A DNA stretch of 64,000 nt from Luteipulveratus flavus (GCF_029080175.1 NZ_JARFJC010000025.1), one strand, 5' to 3'. Shown: positions 32,447-41,875, counted from the first letter of the stretch. The notes: a model not told the origin generated them from the sequence alone. Program-made: numbers and translations.

Positions 32447-33483
32447 CAGGCCTCCTCGCTGATCGGGTTGTGGCAGCGCAGCAGCCGGGGCGTCTCGACG
32501 CCACCCTCGATGCGCTCCAGCTCGGGCTGGGTGGTGCGGCACGCCTCGACGGCGTTCGAGCACCGCGGGGCGAAGGCGCACGCGTGGTCCCACGGCAGGT
32601 TGTCCGCGACCGAGCCGGGGACGGGGTTGAGCCGCTCGCCGCGCGCGGAGTCCAGCCGGGGGATCGAGGCCAGCAGGCCGTGGGTGTACGGGTGCCGCGG
32701 CCGGGCGAACAGGTCGTGCCGGTCCGCACGCTCGACGATGCGGCCGCCGTACAGCACGTTGACCTCGTCGCACAGTCCCGCGACGACCCCGAGGTCGTGC
32801 GTGATCATGATCAGCGCCGTGTCGGAGTCCTGCACCAGGTCCTTGAGCAGGGTCAGGATCTGGGCCTGAATCGTCACGTCCAGCGCCGTGGTCGGCTCGT
32901 CGGCGATCAGCAGGCGCGGCGCGCACGCCAGCGCCATCGCGATGAGCGCGCGCTGGCGCATGCCGCCCGACAGCTGGTGCGGGTACTCCTTCAGGCGCCG
33001 GCTCGGGTCGGGGATGCCGACCTTGTCCAGCAGCTCGCGCGCCTTCGGCTCGGCCTCCTTGCGCGAGAGCCCCTGGTGCCGCTCCATCACCTCGGTGACC
33101 TGACGCCCGATCGGGACGACGGGGTTCAGCGACGAGAGCGGGTCCTGGAAGATCATCGCGACGTCCCGGCCGCGACGGTCCCGCATCTGCTTGGGCGAGA
33201 GCTTCAGCAGGTCGGTGCCCTCGAAGACGGCCTCGCCGGTGACGGTGTTGCCGCGCTTGGGCAGCAGGCCCATGATCGCCAGCGAGGTGACCGACTTGCC
33301 GCAGCCGGACTCGCCGACCAGGCCGACGGTCTGACCGGGCTGCACGTCGAACGACACCCCGGAGACGGCGTGGAACGGCGCCTCGCCGGAGCGGCGGAAC
33401 GTGACGGACAGGTCGCGGACCTGCAGCAGCGGCTCGCGTGAGGTACGCGCGTCGCGGCTGGTCCGGGTCGTGGTGGCAGTCAT
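32446..33483 (-). CDS. dppD: Oligopeptide/dipeptide ABC transporter ATP-binding protein (DppD-like)
   Basis: A 345-residue ATPase partner. Walker A GLVGESGCGKSVTSLAIMG, signature LSGGMRQRALIAMALA, Walker B LLIADEPTTALD, H-loop MITHDLGVVAGLC. It has the C-terminal cysteine extension (CAFAPRCSNAVEACR) characteristic of the peptide subfamily. It lies 7 bases downstream of dppC and overlaps dppF. Confidence 0.94.
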   Translation of the reverse strand: MTATTTRTSRDARTSREPLLQVRDLSVTFRRSGEAPFHAVSGVSFDVQPGQTVGLVGESGCGKSVTSLAIMGLLPKRGNTVTGEAVFEGTDLLKLSPKQMRDRRGRDVAMIFQDPLSSLNPVVPIGRQVTEVMERHQGLSRKEAEPKARELLDKVGIPDPSRRLKEYPHQLSGGMRQRALIAMALACAPRLLIADEPTTALDVTIQAQILTLLKDLVQDSDTALIMITHDLGVVAGLCDEVNVLYGGRIVERADRHDLFARPRHPYTHGLLASIPRLDSARGERLNPVPGSVADNLPWDHACAFAPRCSNAVEACRTTQPELERIEGGVETPRLLRCHNPISEEA

Positions 33484-33490
33484 CGCTGCC

Positions 33491-34498
33491 TCACCTCCTG
33501 CTCTTGGGGTCGAGGGCCTCGCGCATCGACTCGCCCATCAGCGTGAAGCCGAGCGAGACGACGACGATGCAGGCCGCCGGCCAGAACGCGATACCGGGGT
33601 TGGTGTCGAAGAAGTTCTGGGCGTTACCGAGCATCTGGCCCCACTCGGCCTTGCTGTCGTCGGGATTGCCCAGACCGAGGAAGGACAGCGCAGCCGCCTC
33701 GATGATCGAGACCGATAGCGCCAGGGTGGACTGGACCAGCACCGGCCCGAGGCTGTTGGGCAACATGTGCCGGAACACGATCGCCGAGCGCTTCACTCCG
33801 AGGGACCGCGCGGCGAGCACGTGATCGCTGTGCCGCTGAGCGAGCATCGAGCCGCGCAGCAGGCGCGCGAAGATCGGGATCTGAACGATCGCGATGGCGA
33901 TGATCAAGTTGCTCTGACTCGGTTCGCGCAGGGAGGCGATCGACACCGCGAGCAGCAGGGACGGCAGCGACAGCAGCACGTCCACGATGCGCATGACGAG
34001 CGAGTCGACCCAGCCGCCGAAGGCGCCCGCGAGCGTCCCGAGCGCGAGCCCGCCGATCAGCCCGCCCAGGGTGGCGAGCACGCCGACGATGAGGGTCTGC
34101 TGGCTGCCGTAGATGAGGCGGGACAGCAGGTCGCGTCCCTTGTCGTCGCCGCCCAGCGGGTAGCCCGCCTGGGCGTCCGGGATCTGGTTGGAGCCCGTGA
34201 CCTGCCCGATCAGCGGTTGGGCATCCGGGTCGTGCGGCGCGAGCAAGGGCGCGAGGATCGCGACCAGCAGGAACAGGAACAGCACCGTCACGCCAATGAT
34301 GAAGAGCGGGTTGCGGCGCAGTCGTCGCCACGCGCTCGCGAGGAGGCTGACGCCCTCGGACTCGCGCACGGCGCCGGCCTCGGACACCTGGTCCAGCACC
34401 GCGACGCTGCCGGTGTCGGCTTGACCAGCCGCGGGCACCGCGGTGCCCGCAGAGGCGATCCGGTCGATGCGTTCTTTCTTACGGTTCAGGAGAGTCAT
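33491..34498 (-). CDS. dppC: Dipeptide ABC transporter permease (DppC-like)
   Basis: A 335-residue permease. A long N-terminal cytoplasmic part ends before LFIIGVTVLFLFLLVAILAPLLAP (first membrane segment), followed by the DppC domain with HPD-like QAGYPLGGDDKGRDLLSRLIYGSQQTLIVG (described by position, residues 115-145) and an EAA loop (HVLAARSLGVKRSAIVFRHMLPN). It follows dppB by 6 bases. Confidence 0.93.
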   Translation of the reverse strand: MTLLNRKKERIDRIASAGTAVPAAGQADTGSVAVLDQVSEAGAVRESEGVSLLASAWRRLRRNPLFIIGVTVLFLFLLVAILAPLLAPHDPDAQPLIGQVTGSNQIPDAQAGYPLGGDDKGRDLLSRLIYGSQQTLIVGVLATLGGLIGGLALGTLAGAFGGWVDSLVMRIVDVLLSLPSLLLAVSIASLREPSQSNLIIAIAIVQIPIFARLLRGSMLAQRHSDHVLAARSLGVKRSAIVFRHMLPNSLGPVLVQSTLALSVSIIEAAALSFLGLGNPDDSKAEWGQMLGNAQNFFDTNPGIAFWPAACIVVVSLGFTLMGESMREALDPKSRR

Positions 34499-34504
34499 GG
34501 TGGG

Positions 34505-35512
34505 TCACCTCGTCCGGACGCGGGGGTCGATGTAGGCGTAGGCGATGTCGACCAACAGGTTGACCAGCACGTACGCCGCGGCAGCAGCCAGGATGAGCAG
34601 CTGCAGCATCGCGAAGTCCTTGTCGCGCGATGCCGTGGCGAGCGCGTCGCCCAGGCCGGGGAAGCCGAAGACGAACTCGGTCAGGACGGCGCCGCCGAGC
34701 AGGGCGCCCGTCTGAAGCCCGATGATCGTCACGACCGGGAGCAGCGCGTTGCGCAGGACGTGACGCCGGTTGACGACCTTGGCCGTCAGTCCCTTCGCCT
34801 CGGCGGTACGGACGTAGTCCTCCTCGAGCACCTCCGAGACTGCCCCACGAGTGATGCGGAAGATAAACGCGAAGGGGATGGTCGACAGCGTGATGGCCGG
34901 CAGGATCAGGTGCTTGAAAGCGTCCCAGGCGGCATCCCACTCACGCGTCAGCAACCCGTCGAGGACGAAGAAGTTGGTGATCCGCGTGGCGTCCAGATCC
35001 GACTGTCGTCCGGTGACCGGGAACAGGTGCCACTCGATCGCGAAGAAGTACTTGAGGATGAACGCGGTGAAGAACACGGGGACCGCTACGCCGATGAGCG
35101 AGCCCGTGAGGGACAGGCCGTCGAGGATGCCACCGCGGCGTTTGGCGGCCATGTAACCGAGGGGGATGCCGACGGCGATCGCGATGATCATCGCCAGCAG
35201 GCTGAGCTCAAGGGTGCCGGGAAGCCGCTCCATGAAGATCGCGGTGACCTCGCGACCCGGGTCGACCTTCGTCGACAGGCCGAAGTCGCCCGTGACGGCA
35301 CGCTTGAGAAAGCTGAAGTACTGCACCAGCACCGGCTGATCCATGCCGAGCGTCTTCTCGATGGCGGCACGCCGCGGCGGAGTGCACCGCTCGCCGCAGA
35401 TCGCGGAGACCGGCCCACCCGGCAGTGCCCGTAGCCAGACGAAGAGGAGGACCGAGAGGAGGAACAGGACGCCGATCATCTGACCGATCCGGCGTACGAC
35501 GTATCTGAGCAC
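34505..35512 (-). CDS. dppB: Dipeptide ABC transporter permease (DppB-like)
   Basis: A 335-residue permease starting MLRYVVRRIGQMIGVLFLLS, a hallmark DppB N-terminus, with six predicted membrane segments and an EAA loop (EDYVRTAEAKGLTAKVVNRRHVLRNALLPV). LGMDQPVLVQYFSFLKRAVTGDFG is the typical periplasmic loop after the first helix. It starts 129 bases after dppA, across a hairpin that may reduce read-through. Confidence 0.93.
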   Translation of the reverse strand: MLRYVVRRIGQMIGVLFLLSVLLFVWLRALPGGPVSAICGERCTPPRRAAIEKTLGMDQPVLVQYFSFLKRAVTGDFGLSTKVDPGREVTAIFMERLPGTLELSLLAMIIAIAVGIPLGYMAAKRRGGILDGLSLTGSLIGVAVPVFFTAFILKYFFAIEWHLFPVTGRQSDLDATRITNFFVLDGLLTREWDAAWDAFKHLILPAITLSTIPFAFIFRITRGAVSEVLEEDYVRTAEAKGLTAKVVNRRHVLRNALLPVVTIIGLQTGALLGGAVLTEFVFGFPGLGDALATASRDKDFAMLQLLILAAAAAYVLVNLLVDIAYAYIDPRVRTR

Positions 35513-35569
35513 GCTTGCGAAACCTTCCAGGACGCAGGAGTGAGGGACTGCTGACGGGTGACAGGCCGA

Positions 35570-35606
35570 CGGCCGCCCCGGGGGAGTGTCTCCTCCAGGG
35601 CGGCCG
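35570..35606 (-). terminator. Hairpin between dppA and dppB
   Basis: CGGCCGCCC (35570-35578) and GGGCGGCCG (35598-35606) pair perfectly, with CTCC/GGAG pairs extending the stem. It lies 35 bases beyond the dppA stop. Read on the minus strand it could partially terminate transcription so that the binding protein is made in excess over the membrane parts. Confidence 0.6.
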
Positions 35607-35641
35607 CCTGTGTGTCGAACCTGCCGCCGAAGGCGGTCAGC

Positions 35642-37312
35642 TCACTTCTTGATCTCCGCGTAGTTGTAGCGCTCGTCGGTCAGCGGGCTCGGCGTGATGC
35701 CCGAGACCTTCTTGTTGAAGACGATCGCGGGCGGCGAGTGCGAGATCGGCAGCGCCGGCAGGTACTCGGTGACCAGCTTGTTGTTGATCGTCTTGTACTG
35801 CGCGGTGCGGCCCGCCTCGTCGACGGTGCTGTCCGCCTTGGTCAGCTCGGCCGACAGCTGCTTGCCCCACGGGTACTGGCCCGTCTGGAAGCGGTTGTTC
35901 GTCTCGGTGAAGAACGTGCCGATGAAGTTGTCGGCGGTGTTGTAGTCACCGGTCCAGCCGAGCAGGAAGGAGGAGGCGTCACCGTTGTCGACCGCGTCGA
36001 GGTAACCGCCGTTCCAGGACTTCGTCACCGGCTTGACCTTCACGCCCGCGGCGGTCCAGTCGCGCTTGATGGCGTCGAAGATCTTCTGCGGGTTCGGCAT
36101 GTACGGCCGGCTGACCTCCGAGGGGTACCACAGCTCGATCTGCATACCGGCGGCGCCGGCCTGCTGCAGCAGCTGCTTGGCCTTGTTGACGTCGTAGGTG
36201 TACTTGGTCGGCGTGGTGTTGTAACCGTCGACGGTGTCCGGGATGAACTCGTCGGCGACCTTGGCGCCCTCGGGCAGCTGCGACTTGACCAGCTGCGCCC
36301 GGTTGATGGCGTACATCAGGGCCTGACGGACCTTGAGATCCTTCAGCTTCGGGTTGGCCTTGGCGTTGAGGCCGAGGTAGAGGACGTTGAACGCCGGACG
36401 GACCTTCAGGTCGTTGCCACCGGACTTCAGCGAGTCCCAGTCGGCCGGGTTCGGGAAGTCGTAGCCGTCGATGTCGCCGGCCTCGAGCGCCTGCTTGCGA
36501 GCGTTCTCGTCGGGGATGATCTTGAAGACGAGCTTGTCGACCTTGGCCTTGTCGCCCCAATAGTTCGGGTTGCGCTTGAGGGTGACGACCTTGTTCGCGG
36601 TGTCGTACTTCTCCAGCGTGAACGGGCCGCTGCCGGTCGGGTGCGACTTGGCGTACTCCGGGTAGGCGATGGCCTCGCCCTTGCCCTTGAGGTCGTTCGC
36701 CTTGTACTTGTCCATCGCGGTGGGGCTCTGGATGGAGAAGGACGGCAGACCCAGGACCGAGGGGAACTTGGAGGTCACGCGGTTGAGCTGGACGACGACC
36801 TTGTTGGAGGTCGGGGTGCAGGACTTGTAGAGCGAGGGCTCCTTGGTGACCTTGGAGCCACCGAAGTTGGACGACCAGTACTCCGCGCCCGCGAGACCGT
36901 CGGCGGTCTGGCTGTACCAGCGCTCGAAGTTCTTGCAGACCGCGGTGGCGTCCAGGGCGGTGCCGTCGCTGAATTTCACACCGCTGCGCAGGTTGAACGT
37001 CCAGGTCTTGCCGTCGGGGGAGTTGTTCCAGCTCTCGGCGAGGGCGGGCGTCATGTTGGCCGTACCGGGCTTGAACATCACCAGCGTGTCGTACAGCTGG
37101 CGGGTGACGCGGAACGTCTCGCCGTCGGAGGCGTAGAAGGGGTCGAACACGGCCGGCGCGCCCGCGGCACCGAAGGTCAGCGTGCCGCCGCCACCCCCGC
37201 CTCCGCTGCTGCTGCCCGAACCGCTGTCACGGTCGGAGGATGCGCACGACGCCAGTGCGAGCACGGCGGCGCTGGCAGCAGCGACTGCCGCTGCCTTGCG
37301 GTTGACCTTCAT
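35642..37312 (-). CDS. dppA: Dipeptide/oligopeptide-binding lipoprotein (family 5)
   Basis: A 556-residue family 5 solute-binding protein. Signal sequence with lipobox: VNRKAAAVAAASAAVLALASCAS (Cys about 23), then a Ser/Gly tether. MTPALAESWNNSPDGKTWTFNLRSGVKFSDGT (residues 86-117) is the family-5 signature. Further conserved stretches (SGPFTLEKYDTANKVVTLKRNPNYWG) match DppA/OppA. First gene of the operon dppA-B-C-D-F. Substrate class (peptides) is inferred from the five-gene set. Confidence 0.94.
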   Translation of the reverse strand: MKVNRKAAAVAAASAAVLALASCASSDRDSGSGSSSGGGGGGGTLTFGAAGAPAVFDPFYASDGETFRVTRQLYDTLVMFKPGTANMTPALAESWNNSPDGKTWTFNLRSGVKFSDGTALDATAVCKNFERWYSQTADGLAGAEYWSSNFGGSKVTKEPSLYKSCTPTSNKVVVQLNRVTSKFPSVLGLPSFSIQSPTAMDKYKANDLKGKGEAIAYPEYAKSHPTGSGPFTLEKYDTANKVVTLKRNPNYWGDKAKVDKLVFKIIPDENARKQALEAGDIDGYDFPNPADWDSLKSGGNDLKVRPAFNVLYLGLNAKANPKLKDLKVRQALMYAINRAQLVKSQLPEGAKVADEFIPDTVDGYNTTPTKYTYDVNKAKQLLQQAGAAGMQIELWYPSEVSRPYMPNPQKIFDAIKRDWTAAGVKVKPVTKSWNGGYLDAVDNGDASSFLLGWTGDYNTADNFIGTFFTETNNRFQTGQYPWGKQLSAELTKADSTVDEAGRTAQYKTINNKLVTEYLPALPISHSPPAIVFNKKVSGITPSPLTDERYNYAEIKK

Positions 37313-37500
37313 GGGTACCTCTCAGTCCTGCAGCACCGGGCGGCCGGGGTAGCGCCGCGTCCGGTCCCGTCTGTGGTGTCGGAGTGGGGCGACAGTACCG
37401 AGCGGTCCGGCGGCGAGGGGCGGATTCGGTCAGCCTTGTCCGAGTTGAGACCTCCAGGTCCGGTGCGCCGCGGCGAGGTGTGCCTGGCACCCTGACCGAC

Positions 37501-37962
37501 GTGAGCAGACGACTCGTGGTGGGTGCCGCGCTGGTGGACGACCTGGAGCGGCCGACCCGGCTGCTCGCGGCGCGGCGGACCGAACCGCCCGCACTCGCCG
37601 GGGGCTGGGAGCTGCCGGGCGGCAAGGTCGAGCCGGGGGAGTCCCTGGAGCAGGCGTGGCACCGGGAGCTGGCGGAGGAGCTCGGCGTGCAGGTCGAGCT
37701 CGGTGACTGCGTACCCGGACCGCTGCGGGGCGATGCCGAGGAGGGCGCCTGGCCACTCGGGCCGTCGTACGCGATGCACGTCCGCCTCGCCGTGGTCGTG
37801 ACGGGCGAGCCGCAGCCGCTCGACGAGCACGACGCCCTGCGCTGGCTGCCGGTCGCCGAGCTGTACGACGTGGGCTGGCTACGCGACGACCGACCGGTGA
37901 TCGAGGCCGTCGAGCGATGGATCACATCACGATCGGGTCACACTAGTTCGGGCCCGAACTAG
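37501..37962 (+). CDS. Nudix hydrolase (MutT-like)
   Basis: A 153-residue Nudix protein. The box GGKVEPGE-x7-REL-AEELGV (residues about 41-63) is complete: G-x5-E-x7-REUXEEXGU. Such enzymes remove oxidised nucleotides such as 8-oxo-dGTP or other nucleoside diphosphate derivatives. GTG 37501 matches the domain start; an upstream frame is low-complexity. The last 21 bases lie inside a large palindrome that overlaps the promoter of the next gene. Confidence 0.88.
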   Translation: MSRRLVVGAALVDDLERPTRLLAARRTEPPALAGGWELPGGKVEPGESLEQAWHRELAEELGVQVELGDCVPGPLRGDAEEGAWPLGPSYAMHVRLAVVVTGEPQPLDEHDALRWLPVAELYDVGWLRDDRPVIEAVERWITSRSGHTSSGPN

Positions 37963-37963
37963 T
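37942..37963. promoter_or_regulatory. 22-base perfect palindrome, likely operator of the alpha/beta hydrolase
   Basis: Arms ACTAGTTCGGG (37942-37952) and CCCGAACTAGT (37953-37963) are perfectly complementary. It covers the Nudix stop and sits about 38 bases before the hydrolase ATG, next to a TAGCGT -10-like hexamer (37970-37975). A further TTTGGGCTAG half-site adjoins. The length and TAGTT/AACTA arms resemble MarR-family operators; a MarR gene lies just downstream of the hydrolase. Confidence 0.6.
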
Positions 37964-38000
37964 TTGGGCTAGCGTGCGGAGCGAACCTGAGGAGGTCGCC

Positions 38001-39455
38001 ATGCCCGCTCCTGTCCCACCCGCGTTCTTGCCGCTCCGCTCCGGACGCACCGTGCTCGCTCTCCTGGCCTCGGTGCTGCTCGTCCTCGGAGCCGCGTGCT
38101 CTTCCGGTCCCGCGGCCCTCGCCGCGTCGACCGCGTCCGCTCCGCCGACCGTGCGCCCCGGGACGGCCGTCGCACCCGGGCTGGAGCACCTCGGCCCGTG
38201 CGCCGACCCTGCGCTCGCGAGCTTCTCCTGCGGCCTGCTGCGCGTCCCGCTGGACCACGAGCGGACGGCCGGCGCGACCCTCGCGCTGCCGGTCACCGTC
38301 CAGAAGGGTCCGGCGTCCGACCCGGTCCTGCTCAACCTCACCGGCGGCCCGGGTCAGCCGGGCGTCGCGTTCGCACCCCGGTTCGCCCAGCGGCTCGCGC
38401 CCGCGCTGAACGGCCGGCGGCTGGTCATGCTGGACCAGCGCGGCACCGGCGCAACCGCGATCAGCTGCCCGGGCCTGCAGCGCGAGATGGGCGAGGGCGA
38501 CCTGCTCACGCCCACCGCGGCGTCCGTACGCGAGTGCTCGGGCATCCTCGGCGCCACGCGACCCTTCTACGGCACCCAGGACACCGTCCAGGACCTGGAG
38601 CTGCTGCGGCGCGCGCTGCGCGTGCGGACCATGACGGTCGACGGCACGTCCTACGGGAGCTACGTCGCCGAGCGGTACGCCGTGACGTACCCGCACGCGG
38701 TCGACCACCTGATCCTCGACTCGGTCGTCCCGCACCAGTGGATGCCGCAGGACAGCCTCTCGCTCACCAGCATGGTGGCGGTCCGTCGGGTGCTGCGCGA
38801 CGTCTGTACCGCCCAGCAGTGCCCGGGCGACCCGGTCGCCGACCTCGCGACGCTCGTCTCGCGCGGCTACGACGGCCCGGCGCTGCTCAACCTGCTCGCG
38901 ATCGTCAGCGTCATCCGGCCCTCGTTCGACTTCGTCCCCGGCATGCTGCACGACGCCGTGAACGGCAACGACGGCCTGCTGCAGGGCTGGCTCCAAGGGG
39001 TGGCCGCCGAGGCGCCGGTCGCCGAGTTCAGCCAGGGTCTGCACGCGGCCACGCTGTGCATGGACCAGGTGGAGCCGTGGGGCGACAGTGACACCCCGTT
39101 CGTCGCTCGCGAGGCGGCGCTGCAGCGGGTGCGTTCCACGCTCACAGCCCAGCAGGTGTACCCGTTCGACGTCGACACCGCGACGGACAACGGCCTCGTC
39201 CAGCTGTGCCGCTCCTGGGACGTGACGACCCCGGACCGGGTCTCGCACAAGCGCAACCTGCCGCCCGTACCGACGCTGTTCCTCGCCGGCGACCGGGACC
39301 TGTCCACGCCGCTGGAGTGGGCGAGCCGGGAGTTCCGCCGCGCGCCGCACGGTGAGGTCCTGGTGGTTCGGGGCGCGGGCCACTCGCTGCAGTCGCGCGG
39401 CGCCGAGCACCCCGAGATCATCGAGCGGGTGACGGCGTTCCTCGGTCGTCCCTGA
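38001..39455 (+). CDS. Secreted alpha/beta hydrolase, tripeptidyl-aminopeptidase (TAP) type
   Basis: A 484-residue lipoprotein hydrolase. TVLALLASVLLVLGAACSSG gives a lipobox (GAAC) near residue 33. The alpha/beta hydrolase fold runs from about 70: LLNLTGGPGQPG (oxyanion region), VMLDQRGTGAT and VDGTSYGSYVAERYA with the nucleophilic Ser in GTSYG. The TAP-like C-terminus has FLAGDRDLSTP (Asp) and RGAGHSLQSRG (His). Such enzymes release tripeptides or cleave amide/ester substrates. ATG 38001 has GGAGG at 37991-37995. It overlaps the convergent marR gene by 38 bases. Confidence 0.88.
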   Translation: MPAPVPPAFLPLRSGRTVLALLASVLLVLGAACSSGPAALAASTASAPPTVRPGTAVAPGLEHLGPCADPALASFSCGLLRVPLDHERTAGATLALPVTVQKGPASDPVLLNLTGGPGQPGVAFAPRFAQRLAPALNGRRLVMLDQRGTGATAISCPGLQREMGEGDLLTPTAASVRECSGILGATRPFYGTQDTVQDLELLRRALRVRTMTVDGTSYGSYVAERYAVTYPHAVDHLILDSVVPHQWMPQDSLSLTSMVAVRRVLRDVCTAQQCPGDPVADLATLVSRGYDGPALLNLLAIVSVIRPSFDFVPGMLHDAVNGNDGLLQGWLQGVAAEAPVAEFSQGLHAATLCMDQVEPWGDSDTPFVAREAALQRVRSTLTAQQVYPFDVDTATDNGLVQLCRSWDVTTPDRVSHKRNLPPVPTLFLAGDRDLSTPLEWASREFRRAPHGEVLVVRGAGHSLQSRGAEHPEIIERVTAFLGRP

Positions 39456-39903
39456 GCACCGCGTCCAGGCCCTCGTGCAGCGTCACGAGGGCCTGGCGCA
39501 CGTCCTCCAGCGCCGGGCCCAGCCGGCGGTCGAGGTCGGCCTGGACCTGCAGCGCCGCCGCGGCCGCAGTGGACTGGGTCCGGCGGCCGGTGTCGGTGAG
39601 ACGGATGTACGCGGACCGCCCGTCGGCGGGGTTCGGCAGCCGCTCGAGGTGGCCGCGCCGGTCGAGGGCGCCGAGGTAGCCGGTCAGCGTCGAGCGCGGG
39701 ACGTTGATCCGGGCGGCCAGGTCGCTCGGGGTGATCGGCTCGCCGTGCATCTCCAGCGCGGCGTAGATCGCGAACTCCGACGGGGTGACGCCGATGTCCT
39801 CCAGCGCCCGCGCCAGCACGGCGCCGACCTGCTGCTCGATCAGGAAGACGTTGAACAGCAGCCGCGACGACTCCGCCGAGGGGGTGGGAGCGGGCTGCGA
39901 CAT
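39418..39903 (-). CDS. MarR-family transcriptional regulator
   Basis: A 161-residue MarR regulator: an N-terminal dimer helix (SRLLFNVFLIEQQVGAVLARAL), a winged HTH (SDLAARINVPRSTLTGYLGALDRRGHLERLPNPADGRSAYIRLT, residues about 62-105) with the wing DGRSAYI, and a C-terminal helix pair. ATG 39903 matches the family length. It is convergent with and overlaps the alpha/beta hydrolase, whose promoter carries a large palindrome it may bind. Confidence 0.88.
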   Translation of the reverse strand: MSQPAPTPSAESSRLLFNVFLIEQQVGAVLARALEDIGVTPSEFAIYAALEMHGEPITPSDLAARINVPRSTLTGYLGALDRRGHLERLPNPADGRSAYIRLTDTGRRTQSTAAAAALQVQADLDRRLGPALEDVRQALVTLHEGLDAVLRDDRGTPSPAR

Positions 39904-39982
39904 GCTGCCAGGGTACGGGCGCGCGGGCGCGCGTCCCGGGCAGTGGTCAGCAGCACCCGAAAACCCTGAGACACTAGGGATC

Positions 39983-41875
39983 ATGCCCAGCAAGTCTCGC
40001 AGCGACATCCGCAATGTCGCCATCGTCGCCCACGTCGACCACGGCAAGACCACTCTTGTCGACAAGATGCTCTGGCAGGGAGGCGCTTTCGGCGAGCACG
40101 ACCACGTCGACGAGCGGGCCATGGACAGCGGTGACCTCGAGCGGGAGAAGGGCATCACGATCCTCGCCAAGAACACGGCGATCCACTACAACGGCCCCTC
40201 CGCGGCCGCGCACGACGCCCCCGACGGCGTCACGATCAACATCATCGACACCCCCGGTCACGCCGACTTCGGTGGCGAGGTCGAGCGCGGCCTGTCGATG
40301 GTCGACGGTGTCGTCCTGCTCGTCGACGCGTCCGAGGGTCCGCTGCCGCAGACCCGCTTCGTCCTGCGCAAGGCGCTCGCGGCGAAGATGCCGGTCATCC
40401 TGGCCATCAACAAGGTCGACCGCCCCGACAGCCGCATCTCCGAGGTCGTCGACGAGGCCTACGAGCTGTTCATGGACCTCGACGCCGACGAGGATCAGAT
40501 CGAGTTCCCGATCGTCTACACCTCCGGCAAGGCCGGTGCCGCGAGCCTCAACCGCCCGCAGGACGGCACCCTCCCGGACAACGACGACCTCGAGCCCCTC
40601 TTCAAGACGATCATGGAGACGATCCCGGCCCCGTCCTACGAGGACGACGCCCCGCTCCAGGCGCACGTCACCAACCTTGACTCCAGCAACTTCCTCGGCC
40701 GCCTGGCGCTGCTGCGCGTCTTCAACGGCGAGCTGCGCAAGGGGCAGCAGGTCACCTGGTGCCGTCACGACGGCTCGACCGAGAAGGTCAAGATCACCGA
40801 GCTGCTCATCACCGACGGCCTCACGCGCAAGCCGCTCGACCAGGGCTCGGCCCGACCCGGCGACATCATCGCCATCGCCGGCATCCCGGAGATCATGATC
40901 GGCGACACGATCGCCGACGCCGAGAACCCGGTCCCGCTGCCGGTCATCACCGTCGACGAGCCGGCGATCTCCCTCACGCTGGGCACCAACACCTCCCCGC
41001 TCGTCGGCCGGGGGCCGACCAAGGGGACCAAGGTCACCGCCCGCATGGTCAAGGACCGCCTCGACAAGGAGCTCATCGGCAACGTGTCACTGCGCGTCCT
41101 TCCGACCGAGCGGCCCGACGCCTGGGAGGTTCAGGGCCGTGGTGAGCTGGCGCTGGCGATCCTCGTGGAGCAGATGCGCCGCGAGGGCTTCGAGCTGACC
41201 GTCGGCAAGCCGCAGGTGGTCACCAAGGACGTCGACGGCAAGCTGCACGAGCCGGTCGAGCGTCTGACGATCGACACCCCCGAGGAGTACCTCGGCGCGA
41301 TCACGCAGGTCCTCGCTGCCCGCAAGGGCCGCATGGAGCAGATGACCAACCACGGCACCGGCTGGATCCGGATGGAGTTCCTCGTGCCCTCGCGCGGCCT
41401 CATCGGGTTCCGCACCGAGTTCCTCACCGAGACCCGAGGCGCGGGCATCGCCCACCACATCTTCGAGGGTTACGAGCCCTGGTACGGCACCATCACCACG
41501 CGCGTCTCGGGCTCCCTCGTCGCGGACCGCTCCGGTCCGGTGACCGCCTACGCGATGGTCAACCTGCAGGAGCGCGGCTCGCTGTTCGTCGAGCCGTCCA
41601 CCGAGGTGTACGAGGGCATGATCGTCGGCGAGAACTCCCGCGCCGACGACATGGACGTCAACATCACCAAGGAGAAGAAGCTGACCAACGTGCGCGCGTC
41701 GTCGGCCGACAACTTCGAGAAGGTCGTGCCGCCGCGCAAGCTGAGCCTGGAGCAGTCCCTGGAGTTCTGCCGTGAGGACGAGTGCGTCGAGGTCACCCCG
41801 GACGCGGTCCGTATCCGCAAGGTGGTCCTCGACGCCGGCGAGCGCGGCCGCGCGGCCGCACGCGCCCGGCGCTGA
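39983..41875 (+). CDS. typA: Ribosome-associated GTPase TypA/BipA
   Basis: A 630-residue EF-G-like translational GTPase involved in ribosome assembly and stress adaptation. G1 AHVDHGKTTLVDKML, G3 DTPGHADFGGEVERG, G4 NKVDRPDSR; switch I REKGITILAKNTAI. The BipA C-terminal domain follows (GRMEQMTNHGTGWIRMEFLVPSRGLIGFRTEFLT, near 450-483). ATG 39983 matches the family start; the upstream frame is non-coding. ACACTAGGG just upstream could be a -10. mshB starts 12 bases later. Confidence 0.96.
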   Translation: MPSKSRSDIRNVAIVAHVDHGKTTLVDKMLWQGGAFGEHDHVDERAMDSGDLEREKGITILAKNTAIHYNGPSAAAHDAPDGVTINIIDTPGHADFGGEVERGLSMVDGVVLLVDASEGPLPQTRFVLRKALAAKMPVILAINKVDRPDSRISEVVDEAYELFMDLDADEDQIEFPIVYTSGKAGAASLNRPQDGTLPDNDDLEPLFKTIMETIPAPSYEDDAPLQAHVTNLDSSNFLGRLALLRVFNGELRKGQQVTWCRHDGSTEKVKITELLITDGLTRKPLDQGSARPGDIIAIAGIPEIMIGDTIADAENPVPLPVITVDEPAISLTLGTNTSPLVGRGPTKGTKVTARMVKDRLDKELIGNVSLRVLPTERPDAWEVQGRGELALAILVEQMRREGFELTVGKPQVVTKDVDGKLHEPVERLTIDTPEEYLGAITQVLAARKGRMEQMTNHGTGWIRMEFLVPSRGLIGFRTEFLTETRGAGIAHHIFEGYEPWYGTITTRVSGSLVADRSGPVTAYAMVNLQERGSLFVEPSTEVYEGMIVGENSRADDMDVNITKEKKLTNVRASSADNFEKVVPPRKLSLEQSLEFCREDECVEVTPDAVRIRKVVLDAGERGRAAARARR

